Below, one piece after another: positions 45,156 to 53,831 of a stretch of 64,000 nt of DNA; the stretch's first letter is position 1; each line of letters opens with the position of its first letter. The DNA comes from Mesorhizobium sp. GbtcB19 (GTDB lineage: Bacteria; Pseudomonadota; Alphaproteobacteria; Rhizobiales; Rhizobiaceae). Below the pieces are notes generated by a model that had not been told where the DNA came from, searched no databases, and worked only from the letters and a program-made list of their open reading frames with translations. Where the stretch lies: contig NZ_JAGXJY010000003.1 in the NCBI RefSeq assembly GCF_019091085.1, forward strand, positions 372,001 through 436,000, given 5' to 3'. The translations under genes were made by a program, and so were the position numbers.

Positions 45156-46319
45156 TCAGAAATTGCGCTGGAAGCGGACGATGCCGCCGACGCTGTCTTT
45201 CTTGTTGGCCTTGGTCCAGTTGCCGTAGATGGAGGGATTGCCGAAATTGCCGTAGTGATCCCAATCAACTTCGGTCGTGACCGTGAAGCCAGGCACGATC
45301 GTGTAGGCGATGTTCGCGGCGAGAGCGTAATTCTTGTCGTCGTCGGCCGAAGCCTGGACGTTGAACGCGGTCTTGTCGTTGAACTTGTAAGTGCCGCCAC
45401 CCCAGACGGCCCAGTTGCCGCCCCACGGCTTGTACTGGGTGCGGCCGTGGACGTCGATATTGTTGTTGACGTCGTCCTTGGAGTTATCGTCGGTGCCGTA
45501 GCCGCCCATGACGAACAGCGTCAGTTCCTTGGTGACGTTGACGTCCAGGCGAACCTTGCCGGAGACTTCCTCGTAGTTGCTGTCATAGGCCACGACGCCG
45601 GTGATCGCGCCCCAGTCGCCCTTGTACTTCAGGCCGCCGACGACATGCGGAACATAGCTGTCGATCGAGTTGATGCCGGTGCCTTCTTCGAGCGAGACGA
45701 CGCCGGTGATGCCGTTGCCCGCGTCGAAATTGTACTGGACGACGTTGGTGTCCTTGATGCCGTACGGGATGATGGTGTCCTGGATGACGTTGCCGGCGTA
45801 TCCGATGAACTGGTCATAGGCCGTTTCATCCTTACCGACGCGCAGGCCGCCGAGCTGGATCCAGGCGAAGTTGAGCGTGGTGCCCTTGTTGCCAGCCTGC
45901 CAGCCCGAGCCGGGGAACTGGTTATCATAGTCGCCAGAGGAGTTGCCGAACTGGAAGCGGGTCTCGGTGAAGGTCTTCAGCGTGCCGAGCTCGGTTTCCT
46001 GACCTGTATAGGTCCGCAGCGTGAAGCGCATGTTCTTGTAGTAGGTGTCGTGGCGATCACCGTCCATGTGGTCCTGGACGTTGTTGACGCCATCCAGCGT
46101 GCCGGCGTCGCCTACGCCCATGTCGTAGCGCAGATAGCCGCCGATGCGCAGGCAGGTCTCGGTGCCGGGAATGTAGAAGTAGCCCGAGCCATAGACGTCG
46201 CAGATCTTGACATATTCGGCCGGTTCCGGCTCGGCGACGGTCACCGCGTCGGCGGCACGGGCGCCCGAAACTGCGATCAGAGCCGCAGCGGAGCCGAGTA
46301 GAAGGCTCTTGATGTTCAT
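45156..46319 (-). CDS. General porin, Omp2b/RopA family
   Basis: The 387-residue outer-membrane porin has a signal peptide (MNIKSLLLGSAAALIAVSGARA, cleavage before ADAV) and the characteristic beginning of rhizobial/Brucella porins: EYVKICDVYGSGYFYIPGTETCLRIGG, with two cysteines. Beta strands alternate to the end, which is VRFQRNF with the C-terminal phenylalanine. Trimeric porins of this family let small hydrophilic solutes through. The gene has a 378-base upstream region without other genes, consistent with a long regulated leader. Codon use is that of a highly expressed gene, as judged by eye. Confidence 0.93.
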   Translation of the reverse strand: MNIKSLLLGSAAALIAVSGARAADAVTVAEPEPAEYVKICDVYGSGYFYIPGTETCLRIGGYLRYDMGVGDAGTLDGVNNVQDHMDGDRHDTYYKNMRFTLRTYTGQETELGTLKTFTETRFQFGNSSGDYDNQFPGSGWQAGNKGTTLNFAWIQLGGLRVGKDETAYDQFIGYAGNVIQDTIIPYGIKDTNVVQYNFDAGNGITGVVSLEEGTGINSIDSYVPHVVGGLKYKGDWGAITGVVAYDSNYEEVSGKVRLDVNVTKELTLFVMGGYGTDDNSKDDVNNNIDVHGRTQYKPWGGNWAVWGGGTYKFNDKTAFNVQASADDDKNYALAANIAYTIVPGFTVTTEVDWDHYGNFGNPSIYGNWTKANKKDSVGGIVRFQRNF

Positions 46320-46697
46320 TTTCTTGAATCTCCAGTCAAAGGTTCAAGACAGGCCTGACATGCCATTCGGCTTTTGCCACCCCCGTCCCCATCGTTGAAA
46401 AAGTACGCGCACCGGCGCCGCTTCTTCGCCTTGGACATGGCCTAATCGGTGGGCGCGCACAACAGAGATTGTGTCGGAAAGGCGGCTTTTCGACTCTTCT
46501 GGAAGTCTTGTTGCCCAAATATCACGTCACATATCTGCAAAGATGGGACATTCTGAACAATAAGTACAATCGAAACGGCCAAAAAACTGCATAATGTGCC
46601 AAATGTGCCAATTATTACAGTTTTATGACGGATGATTTGCCGAATAAATTTCTAAAACTGCGAACGAATGCGGAAAAATCGACTCCTGAAGCCAGGG
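46320..46697. other. 378-base region upstream of the porin gene
   Basis: No gene is seen. The right half (about 46500-46640) is clearly richer in A and T than the surroundings and contains a tandem GTGCCAAAT/GTGCCAATT pair (46594-46611). On the porin strand a small hairpin, GTCGAAAAG paired with CTTTCCGAC, lies near 46474-46496. The porin promoter must be here, but I could not settle its -35/-10 boxes. Confidence 0.5.
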
Positions 46698-47396
46698 TCA
46701 GGATAGCGTGCGTGCGGCGTGGAGCACATCCTCGACCATGTCTTCCCGCAACATCTCGATGGGGATGCGGCCTTCGAGCTCGGGCGAGGGCCGGGTCAGC
46801 CAGAACCAGGCCAGCCTCGGATTGGTGATCGCCGACAGCACCTCGCTTATGCCCGGAACCGGCCTGCCGTCGATGAACTGGGCCAGCGGGAAGACATGCT
46901 TGCGGCCGCCCTTGCGCAGCGCCACGACCTCGCCCCGCCTTTGCCAGCGATGCAGCGTCGAGCGCGGAATACGGAGCTTCTCTTCAAGATAGGTCGAGCC
47001 CGCGACCTCGCCGGCCCAGTCCTCGATCAGCATCGACTGGAGATCGGCGGCACGTTCCGCGATGCTCTGGGGCCTTCCTGCCTTCGGCGGCATGCGCTCG
47101 GAAGCCTGATCGGGCACAGGTGAATCCGCGCTCGCGATTCTGCCCGGCATCGTGCGGAAGAATTCGGAGACAAGCGCGGTCCAGTCGCCCTTGAATGAGT
47201 CGATTGCAACGCGCTGCGTCTGCGGCAGGAAGGGGAGGGCGGCCGCCACGCTGCCGGCGAGCACACTGGCTGAAACCAGGGCCTGGGCATCCAGCAGGAC
47301 ACCGTGCTGCATCAATGCCTGCTGCACGGCTTCGGTCACCAGGTCTGCCAGGGTCTCTTGCGAAATCCCCTCGGGCGGGGTCTGAAATCTGGTCAT
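46698..47396 (-). CDS. DNA-binding protein with MbcA/ParS-type toxin-binding C-terminus
   Basis: The product has 232 residues. After an N-terminal helical part (residues 1-85, with a hydrophobic stretch near 38-58) comes a helix-turn-helix resembling MerR/excisionase proteins (about 134-170; STYLEEKLRIPRSTLHRWQR). The C-terminal 50 residues (ISEVLSAITNPRLAWFWL ... LEGRIPIEML ... VEDVLHAAR) match the antitoxin Xre/MbcA/ParS toxin-binding domain. Such proteins normally pair with a RES-domain NAD-degrading toxin, but no RES gene lies on either side. The ATG at 47396 is chosen because the longer reading from a TTG at 47477 has no family support. It may be an orphan antitoxin or a regulator that has reused the domain. 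Confidence 0.72.
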   Translation of the reverse strand: MTRFQTPPEGISQETLADLVTEAVQQALMQHGVLLDAQALVSASVLAGSVAAALPFLPQTQRVAIDSFKGDWTALVSEFFRTMPGRIASADSPVPDQASERMPPKAGRPQSIAERAADLQSMLIEDWAGEVAGSTYLEEKLRIPRSTLHRWQRRGEVVALRKGGRKHVFPLAQFIDGRPVPGISEVLSAITNPRLAWFWLTRPSPELEGRIPIEMLREDMVEDVLHAARTLS

Positions 47397-47772
47397 GCGT
47401 TCGTCTTGTGGCCCGCGCCCCTCCCCAGGCGCCGGCGATTGAAATTCTATCTCGGAAAGCAAGATTTGCGGCGGCAACGGACGCCGCGGCCCGGCAGGTT
47501 GCTGGCTCGCATCTTCACACCCCTGGTTCGGCGTGCCGAAATGTCAGTCGCGGAACGCCCATCCTGCGTGTAGGAGCGCTCTGTGACAGGGACGCGACAA
47601 CCAGTGTTCTTCCTTCTCCCCTTGTGGGAGAAGGTGGCTCGGCGCGCAGCGCCGAGACGGATGAGGGGTGCTCCAGCTTGGCGCTGCCTACCCCTCACCC
47701 GGATTGCCATCCGATTTGTAAGGACAAATCGGGGCAATCTGACCTCTCCCACAAGGGGAGAGGTAAGAAACC
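47397..47772. other. 376-base gap holding a palindromic repeat
   Basis: No gene is seen. The part nearest the adenosine kinase gene (47606-47765) is an intergenic repeat listed separately. The left part is GC-rich (for example 47400-47440) and contains no recognisable promoter for the MbcA-type gene. Confidence 0.5.
47606..47765. repeat. Intergenic palindromic repeat, family B copy
   Basis: The left arm CTTCTCCCCTTGTGGGAGAA, then CTCGGCGCGCAGCGCCGAG and ACGGATGAGGGGTG, is mirrored further on by CTACCCCTCACCCGGATTG and CCTCTCCCACAAGGGGAGAG. In the centre lies CCGATTTGTAAGGACAAATCGG, a further hairpin. The left arm is almost identical to that at 61345-61410, so the two are copies of one family. 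Confidence 0.85.
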
Positions 47773-48765
47773 TTAAAGCAGCCCGGCCTGCTCGGCCTCC
47801 TGGCGCAAACTCTGGCGCGGGCGCGGGCCGATCTGCTGGATCACCAGCCCGGCGGCCAGCGAGCCGAGATCGCCGCAATCCTTGAGGCTGCGCCCGGTCG
47901 TGTAGCCGAAAAGGAAGCCGGCGGCATAGAGATCGCCGGCGCCGGTCGTGTCGACCAGTTCCTTGATCTTCGTCGCCTCGATGATGACGGTCTCGTCGCC
48001 GCGCACGATGACCGAGCCTTTCTCGGAACGGGTGACAGCGGCTATTCTGCAATCCTTGCGGATGGCGGCGAGCGCCTCCTCGAAGGAAGCGGTCTGGTAG
48101 AGCGACTTGATCTCGTGGCTGTTGGCAAAGACGATGTCGACGGTGCCCGAACGCATCAGCTCGAGAAACTCGTCGCGATAGCGGTCGACGCAGAATGAGT
48201 CCGACAGCGTCATCGACACTTCGCGGCCCGCCGCATGCGCCAGCTTCGCCGTCTGGCGGATGGCTTCCTTGGCGCGTGGCGGATCCCACAGATAACCCTC
48301 GAAATAGGTCACCTTGGCGCCGGCCGCCTTGTCGGCCTCGACATCCTCCGGGCCGAGCTCGACGCAGGCGCCGAGATAGGTGTTCATCGAACGCTCGCCG
48401 TCTGGCGTGACGAAGATCATCGAGCGCGCCGTCGGCGGCTCGCCCTCGAGCGGCCCGGTATCGAAGGCCACGCCCTGCGCCTGGATGTCGTGCGTGTAGA
48501 TTTCGCCCAGCGCGTCCTTCGACACCTTGCCGAAGAAGGCGGCCCGTCCGCCGAGGCTGGCGACGCCGGCCGCGGTGTTGCCGGCGCTGCCGCCGGAAGC
48601 CTCGATCGCCGGGCCCATGCGGCTGTAGAGCAGTTCGGCGCGCTTGGCGTCGATGAGGTTCATCGCGCCCTTGATGATGCCGTTGGTTTCGAGAAAGGCC
48701 TCGTCGCATTGCGCGATGATGTCGACAATGGCATTGCCGATGCAAAGCACGTCATATTCCGGCAT
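47773..48765 (-). CDS. Adenosine kinase (PfkB family)
   Basis: The 330-residue sugar/nucleoside kinase begins MPEYDVLCIGNAIVDIIA. PfkB motif 1 is GGSAGNTAAGVASLGGRAAF near residue 58 and motif 2 is DTTGAGDLYAAGFLFG near residue 272, containing the catalytic aspartate. The TGERSMNTYLGAC segment and overall length match the prokaryotic adenosine kinases that are widespread in Rhizobiales. It turns adenosine into AMP, salvaging purine or clearing adenosine made by methylation. The ATG at 48765 is preceded by GGAG with an eight-base gap, better than the TTG at 48780. A repeat element lies directly behind the stop. Confidence 0.9.
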   Translation of the reverse strand: MPEYDVLCIGNAIVDIIAQCDEAFLETNGIIKGAMNLIDAKRAELLYSRMGPAIEASGGSAGNTAAGVASLGGRAAFFGKVSKDALGEIYTHDIQAQGVAFDTGPLEGEPPTARSMIFVTPDGERSMNTYLGACVELGPEDVEADKAAGAKVTYFEGYLWDPPRAKEAIRQTAKLAHAAGREVSMTLSDSFCVDRYRDEFLELMRSGTVDIVFANSHEIKSLYQTASFEEALAAIRKDCRIAAVTRSEKGSVIVRGDETVIIEATKIKELVDTTGAGDLYAAGFLFGYTTGRSLKDCGDLGSLAAGLVIQQIGPRPRQSLRQEAEQAGLL

Positions 48766-49037
48766 CAAAATCTCCGCCAAGGAACCACCCGGCTATCTGG
48801 CATGCCGGCCGGGCGCGGGTCTAGCGAGTTGGCACTGTTTTGCCTACCCCGAAAATCGCCGCTGCCTTCCACGATGCCGGCGTTGACGCCGACTGTTCGC
48901 CGGCTGCGGCAGCGTTCGCACTTGACTGGCCCATCCCAGTTGAAGTGTTGGCGGCTATCGTTCCACCGCGATCGAAACATTTCCGCCGCGTCACGAGCTA
49001 GAAGCGGACCGTTCCAGGCTGAAGGCGCCGACCACCA

Positions 49038-49949
49038 ATGTCCGAAAAGACCGAAATAACCACCGAACTGGCGCTGCTCGGCTTCCTCGCGGTGCTGTGG
49101 GGCGCCTCCTACACCTTCATCAAGATCGGCGTCGAGACGATCCCACCGATAAGCTTCATTGCCGGTCGCACTCTAATCGCCGGCTGCATCCTTTTGGCCA
49201 TCATCCGCTGGCGCGGCCTCGCCATGCCGCGGGACGCGCTGAACTGGCGCCGCTTCATGTTCCAGGCATGCCTCAACAGCGTCATCCCGTTCACGCTGAT
49301 CGCCGCCGCCGAGCGTTCGATCGATGCCGGCCTAGCTACCATCCTCAACGCGACGTCGCCGATTTTCACCTTCCTGCTGACGGCGCTGATCACCCGCCAT
49401 GAGCCGGTCACATCGCGCAAGCTGGTCGGCGTCGGCGCCGGAATTGCCGGCATATGCCTGATCGTCGGGACCGGGGCGCTGGACGGCATCGGCCATCAAT
49501 TATGGGCGCAGCTTGCCGTCGTCGCCGCCACCATCTGCTATGCGGGCGCTGCCATATTCGGTCGCAACTTCAAGGGACTGGACCCGATGGTGCCCGCGGC
49601 CGGTTCGATGATCTGCGGCGCCGCGATCCTGATTCCGCTGAGCCTCGTCTTTGACAGGCCCTGGACATTGGCGCCGTCGAGCGCGTCGATCCTGGCCTTG
49701 CTCGGCCTGTCGATCTTCTCCACCGCGCTCGCCTTCTCGATCTTCTTTCGCCTGATCCACACGCTGGGCTCGGTCGGCACCACCTCGCAGGCCTATCTGC
49801 GCGTGCCGATCGGCGTCGGCATCGGCGCCGTCTTCCTCGGCGAGAGCCTGGGGCCGGCGGCCTGGGTCGGCATGGGCTTTGTCGTCGCCGGCGTCGCGGC
49901 CATGACCATTCCCGCCCGGCGGGTCAGGGCAATCCCAGGAAAGGCGTGA
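49038..49949 (+). CDS. EamA/DMT family transporter
   Basis: The 303-residue inner-membrane protein has ten hydrophobic helices in two EamA halves. The opening LLGFLAVLWGASYTFIKIGV and the FAILNATSPIFTFLLTALI-like segment (LATILNATSPIFTFLL near residue 97) are typical. The second half contains FRLIHTLGSVGTTSQAYLRVPIGVGIGAVFLGE, which is the best conserved part of the family. The substrate is unknown. It is followed after 35 bases by a membrane protein gene on the same strand. The first DMT of this window (9523-10413) is only distantly similar. Confidence 0.88.
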   Translation: MSEKTEITTELALLGFLAVLWGASYTFIKIGVETIPPISFIAGRTLIAGCILLAIIRWRGLAMPRDALNWRRFMFQACLNSVIPFTLIAAAERSIDAGLATILNATSPIFTFLLTALITRHEPVTSRKLVGVGAGIAGICLIVGTGALDGIGHQLWAQLAVVAATICYAGAAIFGRNFKGLDPMVPAAGSMICGAAILIPLSLVFDRPWTLAPSSASILALLGLSIFSTALAFSIFFRLIHTLGSVGTTSQAYLRVPIGVGIGAVFLGESLGPAAWVGMGFVVAGVAAMTIPARRVRAIPGKA

Positions 49950-50077
49950 AACGGTTGGACTCGGGCCCTTTGCCATAGCCTCTGATGGACCTCTCTCAGC
50001 TGGCGCAACAGTTGCGCCGGCCGCCGTCGCCGCCTATGTCGGGGGCGTCGTTTCTCGTTGAGGGGTCTGCACCCGCC

Positions 50078-50773
50078 GTGATCCTGGACGCCGCCCGCGC
50101 CGCCGCCAGCAGGCTGTTCTCGCCTGAATTCCGCTCCGTCTTCCTGAAGACGCTGGGGCTGACGCTGCTCGCCCTGCTGGCGTTGTGGGTCGGTCTGGAG
50201 AGCCTGCTCGAATGGCTGGCCTGGCCGTGGCTGCAGAGCCTGCTGCCGGGCCTGCCGTCCTGGGCCGGATGGCTCAGCGCCATCATCGCCGGCATCGTTC
50301 TGGCAGTAGGCATGGCCTTGCTCATCGCGCCGGTGACGGCGATCGTCGCCGGTCTGTTCCTCGACGACGTCGCCGAAGTGGTCGAGCGTACCGACTACCC
50401 TAGCGATCCGCCCGGCAAACCCGTGCCGGCGCTGCATTCGCTTGTGCTGGCGATCAAGTTCTTCGGCGTGGTCGTCCTCGGCAACATCGTGGCGCTGCTT
50501 TTGCTTCTGGTGCCGGGCATAAACATCGCCGCCTTCTTCGTCGTCAACGGCTATCTGCTTGGCCGGGAATTCTTCGAATTCGCCGCCATGCGGTTTCGCC
50601 CCGAGGCGGAGGCCAAGGCGCTGCGCCGCAAATATGCCGGCACGGTGTTCCTGGCCGGATTGGTCATCGCCGTGTTCCTCGCCGTACCGCTGCTCAACCT
50701 GCTGACGCCGCTATTCGCGGCCGCCATGATGGTGCACCTGCACAAGGCGGTGTCGGCGCGGCAGCCGGCATGA
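50078..50773 (+). CDS. EI24/CysZ-like membrane protein
   Basis: The product has about 231 residues with four hydrophobic segments, and it belongs to the EI24 family that includes the sulfate permease CysZ. ILDAARAAASRLFSPEFRSV at the start and LLLLVPGINIAAFFVVNGYLLGREFFEFAAMR near residue 145 are the family hallmarks. I take the GTG at 50078 as start since known members begin there; an ATG at 49985 would add 31 residues. A role in sulfate uptake is possible but no cysteine-biosynthesis gene is near. It lies just after the DMT gene and converges with the PEP-mutase family gene. Confidence 0.82.
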   Translation: MILDAARAAASRLFSPEFRSVFLKTLGLTLLALLALWVGLESLLEWLAWPWLQSLLPGLPSWAGWLSAIIAGIVLAVGMALLIAPVTAIVAGLFLDDVAEVVERTDYPSDPPGKPVPALHSLVLAIKFFGVVVLGNIVALLLLLVPGINIAAFFVVNGYLLGREFFEFAAMRFRPEAEAKALRRKYAGTVFLAGLVIAVFLAVPLLNLLTPLFAAAMMVHLHKAVSARQPA

Positions 50774-50785
50774 CCCAATTCCTGG

Positions 50786-51589
50786 TCAGTCTCCGTTCTT
50801 GCCGAACAGCGCCTGCAGCTTGCCGAACGGCATCGCCGCGCGAGTGAAGCCGAACGTGCCATCCTGCTGGATTTCGCGCGCCGCACTCTCCAGCATGCCA
50901 TAAGCGTAGTTGGTCAGCCACGGCCCGAGCGATACGCGCTTGACGCCGGCCGTGGCGAGGTCGGCGACGGTGAAGCCCGGCCGCGCCATCACGTTGACCG
51001 GCCGGCTCACCGACGAGCAGATCGTGCGCACCGTCTCGACGTCGCCGATGCCCGGCGCATAAAGCACGTCGGCGCCGGCTTTCTCGAAGGCCTGCAGCCG
51101 CTTGATGGTGTCGTCGAGATCGGTCTTGCCCCACAGGAAATTCTCGGCCCGCGCGGTGAAGACGAAATCGCGCTTGAGCGCCCGGGCCGCCTCGACGGCG
51201 GCGGCGACGCGCTCGACGGCGTGCGAGAAATCATAGATCGGATTGGCGGCATCGCCGGTGTGGTCCTCAATTGAACAGCCGGCGAGGCCGGCGGCTTCGG
51301 CCGCGAAAATGGTCTCGGCCGCCTGTTCGGCGCTGTCGCCCTTGCCGCGTTCGAGATCGGCCGACACCGGCAGGTCGGTCGCCGCCGTCACCTCGCGGCA
51401 ATGGTGGATCATTGCCTCGAAGGTCACGCCGCCGTCCGGCAGGCCGCGTGAGAAGGCGAAACCGGCGCTGGTCGTCGCCAGCGCCTTGAAGCCGAACGAG
51501 CCCAGAAGCTTGGTCGTGCCGACATCCCAGGGGTTGGGCATGACGAAGGTGGAGGCATGCAGGTCACGAAAAATCTTACCCTTGTCCAT
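50786..51589 (-). CDS. Isocitrate lyase/PEP mutase family protein
   Basis: The 267-residue enzyme has the phosphoenolpyruvate mutase/isocitrate lyase barrel. FVMPNPWDVGTTKLLGSFGF at the start, VSADLERGKGDS near residue 76 and AGCSIEDHTG near residue 103 hold the metal and substrate ligands (D, E and D). The RAENFLWGKTDLDDTIKRL part is typical of the oxaloacetate decarboxylase/methylisocitrate-lyase-like subgroup. The catalytic KKCGH loop of true isocitrate lyases is not present, so this is not AceA. The true reaction (C-C cleavage or P-C bond chemistry) is unknown. Confidence 0.85.
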   Translation of the reverse strand: MDKGKIFRDLHASTFVMPNPWDVGTTKLLGSFGFKALATTSAGFAFSRGLPDGGVTFEAMIHHCREVTAATDLPVSADLERGKGDSAEQAAETIFAAEAAGLAGCSIEDHTGDAANPIYDFSHAVERVAAAVEAARALKRDFVFTARAENFLWGKTDLDDTIKRLQAFEKAGADVLYAPGIGDVETVRTICSSVSRPVNVMARPGFTVADLATAGVKRVSLGPWLTNYAYGMLESAAREIQQDGTFGFTRAAMPFGKLQALFGKNGD

Positions 51590-51668
51590 GGCGGGTCCTC
51601 AATCACGAGCGGGGTTGTGAGAGGAATTTATCGCGGCCGCTCGAAGCGGGCAAACGAATGCGCTTGGA

Positions 51669-52523
51669 TCAGAAGCGTTTCTCGTTCTCTGCTGACAAAC
51701 GTTTGAGGGCGTTTGAATTCGCCACGTAGCGCGACGTTTTCTTGTCCCAACGGTAGGTGACGGAGATATCTTTCGATGACGCCTTCGGTGGCGCATCGTC
51801 GCAGCTGTCCCCGCTCGGTATCGTGGCGTCGGTCACCGTGACCTTGAAGGCTGCATACGGCTGCCCGCCCGCAATGGTGCGGAAAGCGACGTCCTGCTTG
51901 CGGCTGTAGGCGCACAGTCTTTCGTCGAACGTGTAGATCAAGTCGATCAGCTCGAACTTGTCGTTGCGCACCATGATCAGCGGCGTGATCACATAGCCCT
52001 GGCTCGAATTGAAATGCGTGCTCATGGTGATGAGCACATCGTCACCGGCGCCCACCGAAAGCTTGTTTGGTTCGCGGAAATAGGTGCTGCGGTCGAGGGC
52101 GACATTGACCGCGTCGAGCAGCGCCGGCTTGCCGGTCAGATCGTAGAGCGCCAGCACCGCATAGCCCTCGGCGCTGTCGGGAGAGTCGCCAAGATCGAAC
52201 AGCATGGTCAGCCGGTCCTTACCGCCGGCCTTGATGGCAAGCACGGCGGCATTGGGCAGGCTCGATGTCTCGGGTGGCGAGCCACCGCTGTCCGGACCCT
52301 CGATGTGGCGCATCTCGATCGGCAAGGTGCCGTGGTAGAGCCCGTCGGCGTTCGATGCCAGGTCGGGGAAGACCATCCTGGCGAGATCGAGATAGGTGAC
52401 GTCCTTGTGGCCCGAGATGGCGCTGCCAAGGTCCGGAAAGGTGACCTCTTCCGCGGTTGCCGTAGCCAATAGCCAGAACAGAAGCGAAAGAGCGAATGCG
52501 AGGCGAAGCAGGGTCGATTTCAT
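51669..52523 (-). CDS. Exported protein of unknown function
   Basis: I do not recognise this 284-residue protein. It has a Sec signal peptide (MKSTLLRLAFALSLLFWLLATATA, cleavage before EEVTF) and a mature part rich in beta strands. Two cysteines (CAYSRKQ near residue 206 and DSCDDAPP near 242) could form one disulfide. The middle contains LTMLFDLGDSPDSAEGYAVLALYDL and VGAGDDVLITMSTHFNSSQGY, without known catalytic motifs. It is probably periplasmic. It stands alone between the PEP-mutase-like gene and a HAD gene, all on the minus strand. There is no sign of truncation. Confidence 0.72.
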   Translation of the reverse strand: MKSTLLRLAFALSLLFWLLATATAEEVTFPDLGSAISGHKDVTYLDLARMVFPDLASNADGLYHGTLPIEMRHIEGPDSGGSPPETSSLPNAAVLAIKAGGKDRLTMLFDLGDSPDSAEGYAVLALYDLTGKPALLDAVNVALDRSTYFREPNKLSVGAGDDVLITMSTHFNSSQGYVITPLIMVRNDKFELIDLIYTFDERLCAYSRKQDVAFRTIAGGQPYAAFKVTVTDATIPSGDSCDDAPPKASSKDISVTYRWDKKTSRYVANSNALKRLSAENEKRF

Positions 52524-52595
52524 GCGTGGGAGCCGCCGGCTGTCTGACGGCTACAGGCTAGCACGGAAGATTTCGCCGTAAAGCCGAGTGCCGGA

Positions 52596-53255
52596 TCAAA
52601 GGACCGGCACCAACCTGGCCAGTTCGCGCATGTCGTCGAACAGAATACCACCGGCCGCAGCCAGGCCGTCGCGGTCGGAGAGCGGATCGGCATGGTAGGA
52701 GAACACCCGCATGCCGGCGGCAATGCCGGCCTGCGTTCCGGCGACGCTGTCCTCAATGACGATACAGTCGGCCGGCGCAAAACCCATCGTCTTGGCCGCA
52801 TGCAGGAAGAGGTCCGGGAACGGCTTGCCGCGGCTGACCATGGTGGCCGAGAACATGGCGTGCTCGAACAGCGGCAGCAGCCCGGTCTGGCCGAGCGTGA
52901 TGTGCATCTTCGAGACCCGCGCCGAGGAGGCGACGCAATAGGCGATGCCGGCCGCGCGGACGGCCTCGACGAACTCCCGCACATGGGGGATCGCCTCGAC
53001 ACCATGCGAAAAGAGATCCGGCAGGCCGGCATTCCAGCGATCGACGAAGTCGGCGCCGAGGCGGGCCTCTGTCGTCTCTTCGATCTCTTTCTGCACCGAG
53101 ACCATGCTGCGGCCGGAAAAATGCTTGCGGCAATATTCGAAGCTGGTCGCAAAACCGGCGGCGCTCAGCCATTCGGCGAGGCGCCGATTGGCAAGGTTTT
53201 CCGTATCGACCAGAACCCCGTCACAGTCGAAAATAACGAGCTTAGGTATTGCCAT
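52596..53255 (-). CDS. HAD family phosphatase
   Basis: The 219-residue hydrolase begins MAIPKLVIFDCDGVLVDTE, where the nucleophilic aspartate D10 and the acid D12 are in place. Motif II is VASSARVSKM near residue 109, the lysine is in SRGKPFPDLFL, and motif IV is IVIEDSVAGTQAG near residue 168. A helical cap lies between motifs I and II, so it is a subfamily IA enzyme (phosphoglycolate phosphatase or beta-phosphoglucomutase type). The ATG directly follows the dut stop codon (TGAATG), so the two genes are surely cotranscribed. It might remove phosphate from a nucleotide or sugar; unknown. Confidence 0.9.
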   Translation of the reverse strand: MAIPKLVIFDCDGVLVDTENLANRRLAEWLSAAGFATSFEYCRKHFSGRSMVSVQKEIEETTEARLGADFVDRWNAGLPDLFSHGVEAIPHVREFVEAVRAAGIAYCVASSARVSKMHITLGQTGLLPLFEHAMFSATMVSRGKPFPDLFLHAAKTMGFAPADCIVIEDSVAGTQAGIAAGMRVFSYHADPLSDRDGLAAAGGILFDDMRELARLVPVL

Positions 53256-53741
53256 TCAAGCGGTGCCGGTCGATCCGAAACCGCCTGCGCCGCGCGTCGT
53301 GCCGCCGGCCAGCGCGCGCTCCTCGACCGTAACCTGGGTCACGGTGGCGAAGACGATCTGGGCGATGCGCATGCCGCGCGTCACCGAGAAATCCTCGTCG
53401 CCGAGATTGACGAGCAGCACCTTCACCTCGCCACGATAGTCGCTGTCGACCGTGCCGGGCGAGTTGAGGACGGTGAGGCCATGCTTGAAGGCAAGGCCGG
53501 AGCGCGGCCTCACCTGACCTTCCATGCCTTCGGGGATTTCCAGGACGAGTCCGGTCGGAACCAGTGCCCGCTTTCCAGGCAGGATGAGCAGCGGCCGGTC
53601 TTCCGGCACCGCGGCCCGCAAATCCATGCCCGCCGCGCCCGCGCTCTCATAGGCCGGCAGGGGCAGGCCCTCGCCATGCGGAAGCCTGACGAAACCGACG
53701 GTGGGGCCGATGACGGAGGAAGAATGGACAGCCGTGCGCAT
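53256..53741 (-). CDS. dut: Deoxyuridine 5'-triphosphate nucleotidohydrolase
   Basis: The 161-residue trimeric dUTPase keeps uracil out of DNA by splitting dUTP into dUMP and diphosphate. All five motifs are visible: [42 protein letters not shown] and the C-terminal arm [10 protein letters not shown]. The ATG at 53741 (MRTAVHSSS) gives a slightly long N-terminus; a later start is possible but not needed. The stop TGA is immediately followed by the HAD phosphatase ATG. Confidence 0.96.
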   Translation of the reverse strand: MRTAVHSSSVIGPTVGFVRLPHGEGLPLPAYESAGAAGMDLRAAVPEDRPLLILPGKRALVPTGLVLEIPEGMEGQVRPRSGLAFKHGLTVLNSPGTVDSDYRGEVKVLLVNLGDEDFSVTRGMRIAQIVFATVTQVTVEERALAGGTTRGAGGFGSTGTA

Positions 53742-53831
53742 GAGCGCATTCCTATCGGCGCGAATCCCGATTCGGTCAACTCTGGCATAGGCCTATCAAC
53801 GGCTTTTCTTTGGTGTCCGGTCTCAGCGACC

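Noticed and set aside
49985..50077. Extended N-terminus of the EI24-like protein from an ATG at 49985
   Set aside because: The added 31 residues are unlike the family and contain a GGCGCAAC/GTTGCGCC palindrome, more likely a regulatory or terminator structure.
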